In this document: positions 46,039-58,914 of the stretch, in pieces | Layout of the letters: each line of letters opens with the position of its first letter | Numbering within the stretch: the first letter of the stretch is position 1 | From: Labrys monachus | GTDB taxonomy: Bacteria; Pseudomonadota; Alphaproteobacteria; Rhizobiales; Labraceae | DNA length: 64,000 nt | Assembly: GCF_030814655.1 (NCBI RefSeq) | Contig: NZ_JAUSVK010000001.1 | Span: 6,145,001-6,209,000 of the forward strand | Direction of reading: 5' to 3' | The notes under the pieces: model-generated | Told to the model about the DNA's origin: nothing | The model's database searches: none | The model's input: the letters and a program-made list of their open reading frames with translations, nothing else | Made by a program: the position numbers and the translations under genes

Positions 46039-46460
46039 TCGTCCTCGACACCAATGTCATTTCCGAGCTGCTGAGCCCCTTGCCGAGTCCCTCCGTCCTG
46101 TCGTGGCTGGCCGAGCAGCCGCCAGCCGCGATGTTCACCACAGCCGTCACGGAAGCGGAAATCCTCTACGGCCTTCGCCTTCTCGCTGACGGAAGGCGGA
46201 GGCGCGACCTCGAAGCGGCGATCCGCCCCCTCTTCACCGAGGATTTCAAAGGTCGTGTGCTGCCCTTCGATTCGGAGGCTGCGGATCTGTATGCGACTTT
46301 GGCCGTCATGCGCCGTCAGTCCGGGCGCCGGATCAGCCAGTTCGACGGGCAGATCGCCGCGATCGCACTTTCGCGGGGCGCTGCGGTCGCCACCCGCAAT
46401 GTCGACGACTTCGCAGATATCGGCCTCGCGATCGTCGATCCGTGGAAACATCAGGCATAG
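46035..46460 (+). CDS. FitB/VapC-type PIN-domain toxin
   Basis: The product has 141 residues with the full PIN acidic set: MIVLDTNVISELL (first Asp), TEAEILYGL (Glu), and SQFDGQIAAIAL with ATRNVDDFADIG (later Asp residues). PIN toxins are Mg-dependent RNases that cut tRNA or rRNA and stop growth when the antitoxin is lost. All catalytic positions are present, so the toxin looks active. It runs opposite to the flanking cas genes. Confidence 0.92.
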   Translation: MIVLDTNVISELLSPLPSPSVLSWLAEQPPAAMFTTAVTEAEILYGLRLLADGRRRRDLEAAIRPLFTEDFKGRVLPFDSEAADLYATLAVMRRQSGRRISQFDGQIAAIALSRGAAVATRNVDDFADIGLAIVDPWKHQA

Positions 46461-46555
46461 CACCGGGTGGAAAAGCCAGAGATTCCGCTGCGGAAGGCGA
46501 TCGCCGCCGCAACCGGAAACGTGTAGGCGCGGCGGCCGAGAATTCGTGGCGCCGC

Positions 46556-48793
46556 TCATATGATCCCGTCGAAGCCCAGTTCGTCGGCATCCTCGAACAG
46601 GAGGCCGACGTCGCGGCTGTAGAGCCCCTCGGATTTCAGCACGGCGAACTGATCGCCGAAACCCTCGACGAAGGCGACATGGCCGTTGTCGATCAGCTTC
46701 TGCCGTAGGCGCGGCGGCACCTGCACGACGAAGTTCTGCAGCCGGCGCGCGGCCGCGGCGGGCGGCAGGCCGGCGGCCAGCGCCCGCAGCGTCGCCCCGG
46801 CCTCCTCCTCGATCGCGACGATCACCGCTTCCATGCCGCTTTCGACGAGGCGGAATTTCGCGGCGACCGTGCGATAGGCGAAATTCGTGGTCATGCCGCG
46901 CGGATCGACCACGAAGGCGGTCGCAACGCCATGCCTGTCGAGATCGCCGCCGCGCTGCCAATAGACCTCGCGAAAATAATCGGTGATCGCGGCCTGGGAG
47001 GCGAGGTCGCGGTGTCCCTTGGCGACGACACGCTGCATCGCCGCCGCAAAACCCCTGATCTCCGTCGGCGGCAGGGCCTCGGCCGGCCGGAAGACGACGA
47101 CGAGGCTCTCCTCCGCCGGCCGCCTTCCCTCGCGATTCACCCGGCCGGCCGCCTGCATGATCTGGTCGAGGCCGGTTTCCGCCCGCCAGGCGCGCGGAAA
47201 ATCGATGTCGACGCCGGCTTCGATCAGGCTGGTCGCGACCAACCGGCAGGGCCGGCCGTCGCGCAGCCGCTGTCGCACGTCCTGCAGGATCCGGCGCCGG
47301 TCCGCCGCCGTCTGGCGCGTGGTCAGATGGATGACACCCTCGAGGCCGACCGCCTCGGCCTTGCGATAGAGATCGAGGGCATGCTTGCGGCCGTTGACGA
47401 CGACGAGCCCCTGCGGATGGCCGGCGAGTTCCTCGACGAGATCGTCATCCGTCATCGTGCCGCGCAGTTCCAGCGTCACGCGCTTCAGGGCCGCGTGCAG
47501 ATCCACAGGCCGCGGCGCCAGCTCGCGGTCCGTGCCGATCTCGAAGCCGCCCTTGAACCGCGGCGAAGCCAGCGCCGGCTGCGTCGCGGTGCACAGCACG
47601 ATGGTGCAACCGTAATTGCGCGCGAGTTCGTCGAGAGCGGCGACGCAAGGTCTCAGGACCGGCAGCGGGATGGTCTGCGCCTCATCGAGGACGATGACGG
47701 CCCTCGCCAGGTTGTGGAGCTTGCGGCAGCGCGAGGACCGGTTGGCGAAGAGGCTCTCGAAGAGCTGCACATTGGTGGTGACGACGACGGGCGCATCCCA
47801 ATTCTCCATGGCGAGGCGGAGCTTGTCACGGCCCTCGGCGTTGGAAGGCTTTTCTTCCTCGATCGCCGAATGATGTTCGAGGACGACATCCTCGCCCAGC
47901 GCGTCGCGGAAGATCGTCGCCGTCTGGTCGATGATCGAGGTGAAGGGAATGGCATAGACGATGCGCTCCATCCCCCAGCGCCGCGCATGATCCAGCGCGA
48001 AGGCGAGGGAGGCGAGCGTCTTGCCGCCGCCGGTCGGCACGTCCAGCGTGAAGACACCGGGCGCCAGCGCTGCCCCGGCACGGACATGGCCGAGGATTTC
48101 GCCGCGCAGGCGGTTGAGCGGGGTGTCCGGAGCGGCCTTCGTCTTCGCGGCCATGTGGGCATCGAGCAGGCCGACCAACCGATCGACATGCCCTGGCAGC
48201 AACGGCCAATCGCGATCGACCGGCCGCCCCTCCAATCCCGCATAATAGGCTTCCGTATCGAGGAAGTCCGCATCGACCAGAGTCGAGAAGATCATCCGGC
48301 CGAGGAAGGCGAACTGGAAGGCGTGCCGGCTCCCGTCCGGATGCGGCTCGAATGCGGGGGGAAAGAGACCCGCGGCATCGGCCTCGACCTCGTCCCGCCA
48401 GACGGCATCCAGCTGGGGGAGCGCCTTCACGAGACGGTCGTCGAGCGAGCCCGTCTCGCCGCTGCGATCCGGCAGGCCGGCATGGTGGCCGGCAATCGCA
48501 TAGGCGACGAGTTCCGCGATCAACCGGTCGGAGCGTGCGGAAGCAAGCCGCAGCACCTCCTGCGCCCCAGCCGTCGAATGATCGCCGCCGTCGCGTCGCT
48601 GCCCGGCGATATAGGCCTGAAATTCCTTCGTGTATTTGCCGAGATCGTGCAGCCATCCGGCTACCGCGCAGGCCTTGCCCGCACCGAATTTTCCGCCCCG
48701 GACCGCCCCGAGTTCCGCCACCGCGCGCAGATGCTCGGCCAGGGGTTGCCAGCGGGCGCGATCCTGATCCTCGCTCGAATGCGCGTAATACAT
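46556..48793 (-). CDS. cas3: Cas3 helicase-nuclease, type I-C
   Basis: The product has 745 residues. The N-terminal HD nuclease has WLHDLGKYTKEFQ and YAIAGHHAGLPD. The superfamily 2 helicase follows with DVPTGGGKT (motif I), VIVLDEAQTIPLP (DEAQ box), CTATQPAL (motif III) and QAAGRVNREGRR (motif VI). It nicks and degrades DNA marked by Cascade. All motifs are intact, so interference should work. I chose MYYAHSSEDQD at 48793, with GGGGGATGAG upstream; ATG at 48805 is possible. It is separated from cas5c by about 1.4 kb. Confidence 0.96.
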   Translation of the reverse strand: MYYAHSSEDQDRARWQPLAEHLRAVAELGAVRGGKFGAGKACAVAGWLHDLGKYTKEFQAYIAGQRRDGGDHSTAGAQEVLRLASARSDRLIAELVAYAIAGHHAGLPDRSGETGSLDDRLVKALPQLDAVWRDEVEADAAGLFPPAFEPHPDGSRHAFQFAFLGRMIFSTLVDADFLDTEAYYAGLEGRPVDRDWPLLPGHVDRLVGLLDAHMAAKTKAAPDTPLNRLRGEILGHVRAGAALAPGVFTLDVPTGGGKTLASLAFALDHARRWGMERIVYAIPFTSIIDQTATIFRDALGEDVVLEHHSAIEEEKPSNAEGRDKLRLAMENWDAPVVVTTNVQLFESLFANRSSRCRKLHNLARAVIVLDEAQTIPLPVLRPCVAALDELARNYGCTIVLCTATQPALASPRFKGGFEIGTDRELAPRPVDLHAALKRVTLELRGTMTDDDLVEELAGHPQGLVVVNGRKHALDLYRKAEAVGLEGVIHLTTRQTAADRRRILQDVRQRLRDGRPCRLVATSLIEAGVDIDFPRAWRAETGLDQIMQAAGRVNREGRRPAEESLVVVFRPAEALPPTEIRGFAAAMQRVVAKGHRDLASQAAITDYFREVYWQRGGDLDRHGVATAFVVDPRGMTTNFAYRTVAAKFRLVESGMEAVIVAIEEEAGATLRALAAGLPPAAAARRLQNFVVQVPPRLRQKLIDNGHVAFVEGFGDQFAVLKSEGLYSRDVGLLFEDADELGFDGII

Positions 48794-48942
48794 CTCATCC
48801 CCCATCGACCGGTGCCGGATCCGCGTTTGGGCCGAGGAACTGTCCTGTCGATTCCTGAAACAAGGTATATCGGAAATAAGAACAAATAAAGAACAAAATT
48901 GATCTGTCCGCGCCGCCGGCGGCCGTCTCCCTCGGCCAGGGC

Positions 48943-51065
48943 GTTTCGATCCATGCCCCCGTGAAGGAGGCGACGCCCCACCGATCGAGCGACCGAACAA
49001 GCCATCCCCGTTTCGATCCACGCCCCCGTGAAGGAGGCGACGATCCGCTCGCCCCCGAAGCCAGCGACGAGGAAAAGTTTCGATCCACGCCCCCGTGAAG
49101 GAGGCGACGCATAGCCGTTGCTGCGGTCCGTCGGCGGCTTCCTGTTTCGATCCACGCCCCCGTGAAGGAGGCGACTTGTCCAGGTTTCATGACGGAGGAA
49201 TCACGATGAGCGTTTCGATCCACGCCCCCATGAAGGAGGCGACTCCCCGACGTCGACGGCCGCCGCCGCCTCATCCTGTTTCGATCCACGCCCCCGTGAA
49301 GGAGGCGACCATGCTCGCCATGACGTCGTAGCTCTCGGATGCTCGGTTTCGATCCACGCCCCCGTGAAGGAGGCGACGGCGATGGCCTCGTCCGGGGATG
49401 GCGTGTCCTGGTCAGTTTCGATCCACGCCCCCGTGAAGGAGGCGACCCTCGGCGCTCGGGATGATGGCGGGCGCGCCATCCTGGTTTCGATCCACGCCCC
49501 CGTGAAGGAGGCGACCTCCCCGACGTCGATGGCCGCCGCCGCCTCACCCTGTTTCGATCCACGCCCCCGTGAAGGAGGCGACGACAACCGCAGCCTCATT
49601 TGCGGCGTTCCTGTTGTCGTTTCGATCCACGCCCCCGTGAAGGAGGCGACATTGGATGTTCATTTCGGGACCGGATGATGACCCTTTGTTTCGATCCACG
49701 CCCCCGTGAAGGAGGCGACTGCACCTTTTCCTTTTCGGCGGCGCGGAAGACGTTTCGATCCACGCCCCCGTGAAGGAGGCGACCCTGCTGGGCGACGGCG
49801 ATTCCGACCGCTTTACCACGGTTTCGATCCACGCCCCCGTGAAGGAGGCGACATTTTGGCGAGGACCTGCTCGTCCTCGCCCAGGAGTTTCGATCCACGC
49901 CCCCGTGAAGGAGGCGACGCGCAAGCCTCAAAGCTGCGCGAGCGCCTCCCTGAGTTTCGATCCACGCCCCCGTGAAGGAGGCGACGCGTCAATGGGGCGA
50001 CAATTGGGCCGCTCGGGTCTGGTTTCGATCCACGCCCCCGTGAAGGAGGCGACCTGATTACGACATGGTGCTTCCGGAAAGTGATTTTGTTTCGATCCAC
50101 GCCCCCGTGAAGGAGGCGACGGCCTTGACGTAGTTGTCGATCGAGCCGCCGAAGCGTTTCGATCCACGCCCCCGTGAAGGAGGCGACCAGATGTTGAGTG
50201 GCGCCATCAGGTACGGCGCCTTGTTTCGATCCACGCCCCCGTGAAGGAGGCGACGAAGGTGCTCCGCAGACGCCCATATCGCCGGAGGAGTTTCGATCCA
50301 CGCCCCCGTGAAGGAGGCGACCTACCGCTACCGCCTAACGCCCGCCGGCCTCGCGCTGTTTCGATCCACGCCCCCGTGAAGGAGGCGACAGAAGCGTGCT
50401 TATGGCGGCGTCGTCGAGAAGGATGTTTCGATCCACGCCCCCGTGAAGGAGGCGACAGATCATCCTCGTGCAAGCGCTGCATGATGGCGATGTTTCGATC
50501 CACGCCCCCGTGAAGGAGGCGACCATGCGACCATACGCCGTCCACTTCGTCAGATTGGATGTTTCGATCCACGCCCCCGTGAAGGAGGCGACCGTCTTCT
50601 GCCCGCCGGCCTGGTCGCGTGAGGCACAGTTTCGATCCACGCCCCCGTGAAGGAGGCGACCAACAACCGATGAAAAACGGTTCGGTCATGTTATCCAGTT
50701 TCGATCCACGCCCCCGTGAAGGAGGCGACGTGTCGGTATCGCCACGGATGATGTTTGCTATCCGTTTCGATCCACGCCCCCGTGAAGGAGGCGACTGCCC
50801 AAGGTGTCGTCTGCTTCGAGGGACGGGAAGTGGTTTCGATCCACGCCCCCGTGAAGGAGGCGACGAGCTGGTCGATGAGGACCCTAGCGCAGCCATTCCG
50901 GTTTCGATCCACGCCCCCGTGAAGGAGGCGACTGGAATTCCAGCGCAACATTGGCCAGTGGCAGTGGTTTCGATCCACGCCCCCGTGAAGGAGGCGACGT
51001 CGGCCCCGGATTGAACGCCGCTTCCAATTTCTTGTTTCGATCCACGCCCCCGTGAAGGAGGCGAC
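48943..51065 (-). CRISPR. CRISPR array 2 (type I-C), 32 repeats and 31 spacers
   Basis: The 32-bp repeat is identical to that of array 1 and occurs with a period of 64-69 bp, so spacers are 32-37 nt. The first repeat at the left (48943-48974) has one substitution, and so does the one at 49212-49243; the others read as consensus. The left end is therefore the old trailer and the leader is on the right. The spacers at 49244-49277 and 49516-49550 are nearly the same sequence. The array lies upstream of cas3 rather than beside cas2, and its leader is split by IS630. Confidence 0.98.
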
Positions 51066-51075
51066 CGCATTGTGC
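51066..51075 (-). promoter_or_regulatory. Stub of the array 2 leader, cut by IS630
   Basis: Ten bases (CGCATTGTGC) separate the first repeat from the insertion. They match the array 1 leader (CGCCTTGTGC), and the match resumes beyond the element (GCGCATATGC at 52138 onward versus ATGCATTATGC). Promoter sequence for this array now lies about 1.06 kb away or must come from the element. Confidence 0.7.
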
Positions 51076-52137
51076 TAGAGCGGAATTTGTCTGAGTGGAA
51101 TCGGAAGGGATTCCACTGGATGGCTTAGTGTGATTCATAGGTTTCCGGGCTATTCCGGAGATGAAGCATGACGAAGCGTGGTGAAGCCTATTCGCAGGAT
51201 TTGCGAGATCGTGTGCTTGGGGCGCTGGATAGCGGGATGTCGGCGAGCACAATCGCACCAATCTTCAGGGTGAGTGTGTCCTACATCTACAAGGCGGCCG
51301 CGCGGCGGCGCGCGACGGGGGAGGTCAGTGCCCGCCCCCAGCGCAATCATGTTCCGCTCAAGCTTGCCAAGCATGAAGAGGTTCTGCGGGCCAAGGTCGC
51401 GGCTGATCCGGATGCGCGTGTCGCGGATCTGCGGGCCTGGGCGGAGGAAGAATTGGGGGTCAGCATCAGCCATGCCCCGATGTGGCATATGCTCAAGCGG
51501 CTTGGGCTGACATATAAAAAAAGACGATCCACGCCAGCGAGCAAAAACGCCCCGATGTCGCGGCCGCTCGCCGCAAATGGCACAGCAACCAAATCTGGCT
51601 GAGGCCCTCGCGTCTGGTCTTCATTGACGAGACCTGGGCCTCGACCGCGATGGCGCGCCACTACGGCAGGTGCAAGCGCGGACAGCGCCTGATCGACTAC
51701 GTGCCGCATGGCCATTGGAAAACCACGACCTTCATTGGCGCTCTGCGCAGCGGGGGATTGACAGCTCCCTGCGTGCTCGACGGCCCAGTCAACGGCGATT
51801 GCTTCAAGGCCTATGTCGCGCAGATCCTCGTTCCCACCCTCAATTACGGCGATATCGTCATCATGGACAATCTGAGCAGCCACAAAGTCCCGGGTGTGCG
51901 CCAAGCCATCGAGGCCGCAGGGGCGGAACTGCTTTACTTGCCCGCCTACTCCCCCGATCTCAATCCGATCGAGAACCTCTTCGCAAAGCTCAAAGCTCTC
52001 CTGCGCGCGGCTGCAACCCGATCCATCCACGATCTCTGGGACGAAATCGCCAAAACTCTCCCGCGCTTCTCCCCGTCCGAATGCAGAAATTACTTCTCTA
52101 ATGCTGGATATTCTACAGTCTGAACAATTTCGCTCTA
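51076..52137 (+). mobile_element. IS630-family insertion sequence
   Basis: The element is about 1060 bp, flanked by the TA duplication expected of this family (51076-51077 and 52136-52137). Its ends are imperfect inverted repeats: TAGAGCGGAATTTGTC on the left and TAGAGCGAAATTGTTC on the right (reverse strand). It carries one transposase in two frames. It inserted into the leader of CRISPR array 2. Confidence 0.92.
51168..52123 (+). CDS. IS630-family transposase, two frames joined by -1 frameshift
   Basis: Frame A (51168-51602) holds the helix-turn-helix region (YSQDLRDRVLGALDSGMS, VSVSYIYKAAARRR). Frame B (about 51521-52123) holds the DDE catalytic core: VFIDETW, IVIMDNLSSH and SPDLNPIENLF. 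The switch fits a slippery run A7G at 51516-51523: after Lys-Lys the ribosome slips back one base and reads on as KTIHASEQKRPD. Programmed frameshifting is known in this family. All three acidic residues are present, so the element may still move. Confidence 0.9.
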
Positions 52138-52166
52138 GCGCATATGCGTACCCGCTTGCTCCCCCC

Positions 52167-52661
52167 CTACTCCCCGCCGCCGAGCAGGCCGTGGCGCTTG
52201 TGCCATTCCGCCAGGGATTCGGAGGGCCAGGTGTCGCAATGGATATGGTTCTTGCCGCCGGGCACGTCGACCCAGGCGGGCGCATAGCGCAGCGCCGCCT
52301 CCACCATCTCCGGCGGCTTGGGCAGCGGCGTGTCGATGGCCGAGGCATGCGGGTGGACGAGATCCGGCCAGCGCGGATCAAAGAGCCACAGCGGGCTGCC
52401 GCATGCGCCGCAGAAATGGCGCTGGGCCTCGGAGCGCTCGTCCGGCTGGCCTTCCTCGCGGATGATGGCGTGGTAGACGCGCAGATGCTCGCGCCCCTTC
52501 ACCTTCAGGCTGTGGGCGTCGCCGCCGAGATTGATGGCAAAGCCCCCCGAGCCCGCCGTCTTGCGGCAGATCGAGCAGTGGCAATGCATGAACGGCACCG
52601 GGCTCTCGGCTTCGAGGCTGAACTCGACGGCGCGGCAATGGCAGGATCCTTCCAGCAGCAT
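52167..52661 (-). CDS. GFA-family (glutathione-dependent formaldehyde-activating enzyme-like) zinc protein
   Basis: The product has 164 residues. Zinc-binding cysteines occur as GSCHCRAVEF, HCHCSICRKTAG and CGACGSPLWLF, the standard GFA/CENP-V pattern. The best known member binds glutathione and formaldehyde, but most paralogues have no proven reaction. It starts with an ATG about 115 bp from the HD gene on the same strand. Confidence 0.92.
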   Translation of the reverse strand: MLLEGSCHCRAVEFSLEAESPVPFMHCHCSICRKTAGSGGFAINLGGDAHSLKVKGREHLRVYHAIIREEGQPDERSEAQRHFCGACGSPLWLFDPRWPDLVHPHASAIDTPLPKPPEMVEAALRYAPAWVDVPGGKNHIHCDTWPSESLAEWHKRHGLLGGGE

Positions 52662-52778
52662 GGTCGTTCCCTTCGCTGACCGGCCGCCGCCAGCGCGGCG
52701 GCCTTCCCGGGAACCATCATGCGCGCCGGTTGGATCCGGCGGGAGGGGACCTTTCGCCGCCGCTGCCGCAGGGCGACC

Positions 52779-53374
52779 TCAGCCCCGGCCGCCGCAATGG
52801 GCGTCGACCACGCGCTGCACCATCGGCGCGAAATAAGCGAAGCCCGGCGTGGCCATGCCCGCGATCTTGCCGGCGTCGTCGAGCCGGCGCACGCGCACGA
52901 TCTCGCGCACGTTCGGATTCGTCTCGAACTCGGCGATCTCGGCGGCGTTCATCGGCCCGCCCTGCAGCTTGAGGGAGTGGATGGACGCCGCCGAGAGCTC
53001 GCCGAAATAGGCGGGGTCGGTGGCGCAGATATAGCGCTTGGCGGCGACGTGCCGGCGCACGCAATCGACGACGAGGCTCGGGAAGAAGCGCTCCAGCACC
53101 TGCGCGCCCGCCTCCTCATGGTGCTTGTCGTGGGTGTCCTCCATCGAGAAGGTGCCGAACTCGCTGGTGAAATGGCCGATGTCGTGCAGCAGGGCGGCGA
53201 CGATGACGGCTTCCGGCTCGCCCTGCCGCTCGGCGAGGCAGGCGCCCTGCAGCATGTGCTCGGCCATCGTCACGGGCTCGCCGAGATATTCCTCGCCGCC
53301 GCGGCGCTCGAAGATGTCGGCGAGGAAGGCGACGATCGTCTCCGGCGACAGGGATTGCGGATCGGGCTTGCTCA

Positions 53375-53375
<1 letters not shown>
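52779..53375 (-). CDS. HD-domain mixed-valent di-iron oxygenase-like protein (TmpB/PhnZ type)
   Basis: The product has 198 residues. It carries the HD motif in VAALLHDIGHFTSEF, an upstream His in TMAEHMLQGACLAE, and later HHEEAGAQVLE and RRHVAAKRYIC. PhnZ and TmpB are HD proteins that use two irons to split the C-P bond of a 1-hydroxyphosphonate. Pairing with a TmpA-like dioxygenase, whose stop overlaps this start (TGATG), makes this role more likely than phosphohydrolase. No experiment supports the exact substrate. Confidence 0.82.
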
Positions 53376-55537
<2,162 letters not shown>

Positions 55538-56878
55538 TCAGGTCGCCGCGCTCTTCGCCAGGGGCGGCGGGGCGGCCTCCGGCGCGCCGCCGCAGGCCGG
55601 GCGCAGGACCGAGGCCCATCCGACCCACAGCGCGATCGAAACCAGCGCGAAGCCGCCGAGGATGGTGAAGGCCGGCGGGTAGCCGAGTTCCTGCGCCATC
55701 CAGCCGCCGATCGCCGGGCTCAGCGAGGCGCCGAGCCCCTGCACCGTCATCACCGCGCCCTGGCCGACATTGACGCGGCCGGTGCCGTCGAGGATGCGCG
55801 CCACCAGGCCGGGCACGGCGACGCTCTGCAGCCCGGCGCCGATGCCGTCCAGCATCTGCACGGGATAGACGCCCCAGCGCGTGACGAGATGGGCCGCCAC
55901 CAGGCCGCGGATCGGCAGCGCGATGAAGGAGATCAGCAGCACCAGCCAATAGCCCTGGCGCTCGGCCATGCGCATCGCCGCGAGGGAGGCGAGGATCATC
56001 ACCGCCTGGGCGACGACGATGGTGACGGCGACGAAGCTCGGCGCGTCGGCCTGCGTGCCGGAGACGACGGCGAGGCCGTAGAGCGGCAGCATGGCGCCGT
56101 TGCCGAGATGGAAGGCGGCGAGCGCCGCCGCCAGGATGAGCAGCGGCCGGCATTCGAGCAGGACGCGGAAGCCGCCGGCCTTGCCGTCGGAAGCATCGTC
56201 CTTCAGGCCGCGGGCGGCGGCATCGTCGATCGATGCGGCCGGAATCAGCAGCACCGAGGCGATCGAGGCGACGCCGAACAGAGCGGCGAGGACGAACACG
56301 GCGGTGTAGCCGAACATCCAGCCGAGATAGCCCGACAGCGCCGCGCCGACGAGGTTGCCGGCATGGTTGAAGGCCTGGTTGCGGCCGTTCTGGCGGTTGA
56401 AGCCGGCCTGGCGCACCATGCCGAGCGTGATGCCGGCGACGGCCGGCCCGATGGCGGCGCCCGCCACGGCGGTGGCGACCTGCGAGGCCGCCACCACCCA
56501 GAAGTGCTGCGACAGCAGGATGACGGCCGAGGCGGCGACGGTGCAGATGCCGGGGACGATCACGAAGGCGCGCTTGCGGCGGGTGGCGTCGATCATGGCG
56601 CCGGCGGGAATCGTCATGATCATGCCGGCGATGCCGCCGATGGTCATCACCGTGCCGATCAGGCCGCTCTGCCAGCCATGGGCGAGCAGGAAGACCCCGA
56701 GGAACGGGCCGATGCCGGCCTGCATGTCGGCCATGAAGAAGTTGAGGCCGAGCAGCGGCCACAGCCGCGGAGCCGGACGACCGGATTCCCGGCGGCGAGG
56801 ATCCGGCGGCATCACGGCTGCCGGCCACGGATGGGGGGGCGGCCGGGTCTTGCTGTCGACGTTCTCACATTTCACCAT
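55538..56878 (-). CDS. MFS transporter
   Basis: The product has 446 residues with 12 likely membrane helices. [24 protein letters not shown] is the motif A loop between helices 2 and 3. The order [20 protein letters not shown], then [20 protein letters not shown] resembles the YcaD/drug-resistance-like MFS group. The first 35 residues are polar; ATG at 56812 is a possible later start. The substrate is unknown. Confidence 0.88.
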   Translation of the reverse strand: MVKCENVDSKTRPPPHPWPAAVMPPDPRRRESGRPAPRLWPLLGLNFFMADMQAGIGPFLGVFLLAHGWQSGLIGTVMTIGGIAGMIMTIPAGAMIDATRRKRAFVIVPGICTVAASAVILLSQHFWVVAASQVATAVAGAAIGPAVAGITLGMVRQAGFNRQNGRNQAFNHAGNLVGAALSGYLGWMFGYTAVFVLAALFGVASIASVLLIPAASIDDAAARGLKDDASDGKAGGFRVLLECRPLLILAAALAAFHLGNGAMLPLYGLAVVSGTQADAPSFVAVTIVVAQAVMILASLAAMRMAERQGYWLVLLISFIALPIRGLVAAHLVTRWGVYPVQMLDGIGAGLQSVAVPGLVARILDGTGRVNVGQGAVMTVQGLGASLSPAIGGWMAQELGYPPAFTILGGFALVSIALWVGWASVLRPACGGAPEAAPPPLAKSAAT

Positions 56879-57066
56879 GGTGCGGATCGATGGCGGCGGG
56901 GCGCCCGGGACGGGCGGCGCCTCAACGCCGGCGCGGCTCCTCCGGTTCCCTGCGTCCGCCGGCGCCCGGAGGGCGAGGCCGGAAAACGGCAGAAAACGCC
57001 GGCCTCGCCCCGCCCATACCGTCTCGCCCCTTCATTTCGCCGCCCCGCTCTGCTATTTCGCGCGGC

Positions 57067-58872
57067 ATGAGCGAAGAACCCATTGAAAATATCCGGAATT
57101 TCTCGATCGTTGCCCATATCGATCACGGCAAGTCGACCCTGGCCGACCGCCTGATCCAGGAGACGGGCACGCTGACCGATCGCGAGATGGTCGAGCAGGT
57201 CCTCGATTCCATGGATATCGAGCGCGAGCGCGGCATCACCATCAAGGCGCAGACGGTGCGGCTGAACTACCGCGCCCGCGACGGCAAGGATTATATCCTC
57301 AACCTCATGGACACGCCCGGCCATGTCGACTTCGCCTATGAGGTCTCGCGCTCGCTGGCGGCCTGCGAGGGCTCGCTGCTCGTCGTCGACGCCAGCCAGG
57401 GCGTCGAGGCGCAGACGCTCGCCAATGTCTACCACGCCCTCGACGCCAATCACGAGATCGTGCCCGTCCTCAACAAGATCGACCTGCCGGCGGCCGAGCC
57501 CGACCGCATCAAGCAGCAGATCGAGGACGTCATCGGCATCGACGCCTCCGAGGCGGTGCCGATCTCGGCCAAGACCGGCCTCAACATCGACCTCGTGCTC
57601 GAGGCCATCGTCACCCGCCTGCCGCCGCCCAAGGGCGACCGCAGCGCGCCGCTGAAGGCGCTGCTGGTCGATTCGTGGTACGACGCCTATCTCGGCGTCG
57701 TCGTGCTGGTGCGCATCTTCGACGGTGCCCTCAAGAAGGGCCAGCGCATCAAGATGATCGGCACCGACGCGCATTACGAGGTCGACCGCATCGGCGTGTT
57801 CCGCCCGAAGATGCAGGCGATCGAGGCGCTCGGCCCCGGCGAGATCGGCTTCATCACCGCCTCGATCAAGGAAGTCGCCGATACGCGCGTCGGCGACACC
57901 ATCACCGACGACCGCAAGAGCAATGTCGTGCCGCTGCCGGGCTTCAAGCCGGCGCAGCCGGTGGTGTTCTGCGGCCTGTTCCCGGTCGACGCCGCCCAGT
58001 TCGAGGACCTGCGCGCCGCCATGGGCCGCCTGCGCCTCAACGACGCCTCCTTCTCCTTCGAGATGGAATCCTCCGCCGCGCTCGGCTTCGGCTTCCGCTG
58101 CGGCTTCCTGGGCCTCTTGCATCTGGAGATCATCCAGGAGCGGCTGGAGCGCGAGTTCAACCTCGACCTCATCGCCACCGCGCCCTCCGTCGTCTACAAG
58201 ATCAACCTCAACGACGGCACGCAGATCGAGCTGCACAACCCGGTCGACCTGCCCGACGTCGTCAAGATCGCCTCGATCGAGGAGCCGTGGATCCGCGCCA
58301 CCATCCTGACGCCGGACGATTATCTCGGCTCGATCCTCAAGCTCTGCCAGGACCGGCGCGGCGTGCAGGTCGACCTCAATTATGTCGGCAAGCGCGCCAT
58401 GGTGCAGTACGATCTGCCGCTCAACGAGGTGGTGTTCGACTTCTACGACCGGCTGAAATCGGTGTCGAAGGGCTATGCCTCCTTCGACTACCACCTCACC
58501 GACTACAAGGAGGGGGATCTCGTCAAGATGCAGATCCTCGTCAATGCCGAGCCGGTGGATGCCCTCTCGATGCTGGTGCACCGCGCCCGCGCCGAGAGCC
58601 GCGGCCGCGCCATGTGCGAGAAGCTGAAGGACCTCATCCCCCAGCACATGTTCGTCATCCCGGTGCAGGCGGCGATCGGCGCCAAGATCATCGCCCGCGA
58701 GACCATCCGCGCCCTGCGCAAGGACGTGACCGCCAAATGCTATGGCGGCGACATCACCCGCAAGCGCAAGCTCCTGGAGAAGCAGAAGGAAGGCAAGAAG
58801 AAGATGCGGCAGTTCGGCAAGGTCGACATCCCGCAGGAAGCCTTCATCGCCGCGCTCAAGGTGGACGGGTAA
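57067..58872 (+). CDS. lepA: Elongation factor 4 (LepA) GTPase
   Basis: The product has 601 residues, full length. GTPase motifs are AHIDHGKST (G1), RGITIKAQ (G2), MDTPGHVDF (G3) and NKIDLP (G4). The LepA-specific C-terminal domain ends [20 protein letters not shown]. It is a housekeeping translation factor that acts on stalled or assembling ribosomes. No second gene follows closely. It marks the window as chromosomal. Confidence 0.98.
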   Translation: MSEEPIENIRNFSIVAHIDHGKSTLADRLIQETGTLTDREMVEQVLDSMDIERERGITIKAQTVRLNYRARDGKDYILNLMDTPGHVDFAYEVSRSLAACEGSLLVVDASQGVEAQTLANVYHALDANHEIVPVLNKIDLPAAEPDRIKQQIEDVIGIDASEAVPISAKTGLNIDLVLEAIVTRLPPPKGDRSAPLKALLVDSWYDAYLGVVVLVRIFDGALKKGQRIKMIGTDAHYEVDRIGVFRPKMQAIEALGPGEIGFITASIKEVADTRVGDTITDDRKSNVVPLPGFKPAQPVVFCGLFPVDAAQFEDLRAAMGRLRLNDASFSFEMESSAALGFGFRCGFLGLLHLEIIQERLEREFNLDLIATAPSVVYKINLNDGTQIELHNPVDLPDVVKIASIEEPWIRATILTPDDYLGSILKLCQDRRGVQVDLNYVGKRAMVQYDLPLNEVVFDFYDRLKSVSKGYASFDYHLTDYKEGDLVKMQILVNAEPVDALSMLVHRARAESRGRAMCEKLKDLIPQHMFVIPVQAAIGAKIIARETIRALRKDVTAKCYGGDITRKRKLLEKQKEGKKKMRQFGKVDIPQEAFIAALKVDG

Positions 58873-58914
58873 CGGACGGGGTCGATCCCCGGCACCGCCG
58901 GCTCCTCCCGGGCG

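Noticed and set aside
48795-51070. Open frames with repeated [12 protein letters not shown] or [11 protein letters not shown] motifs across array 2
   Set aside because: They are translations of the CRISPR repeat itself, not proteins.
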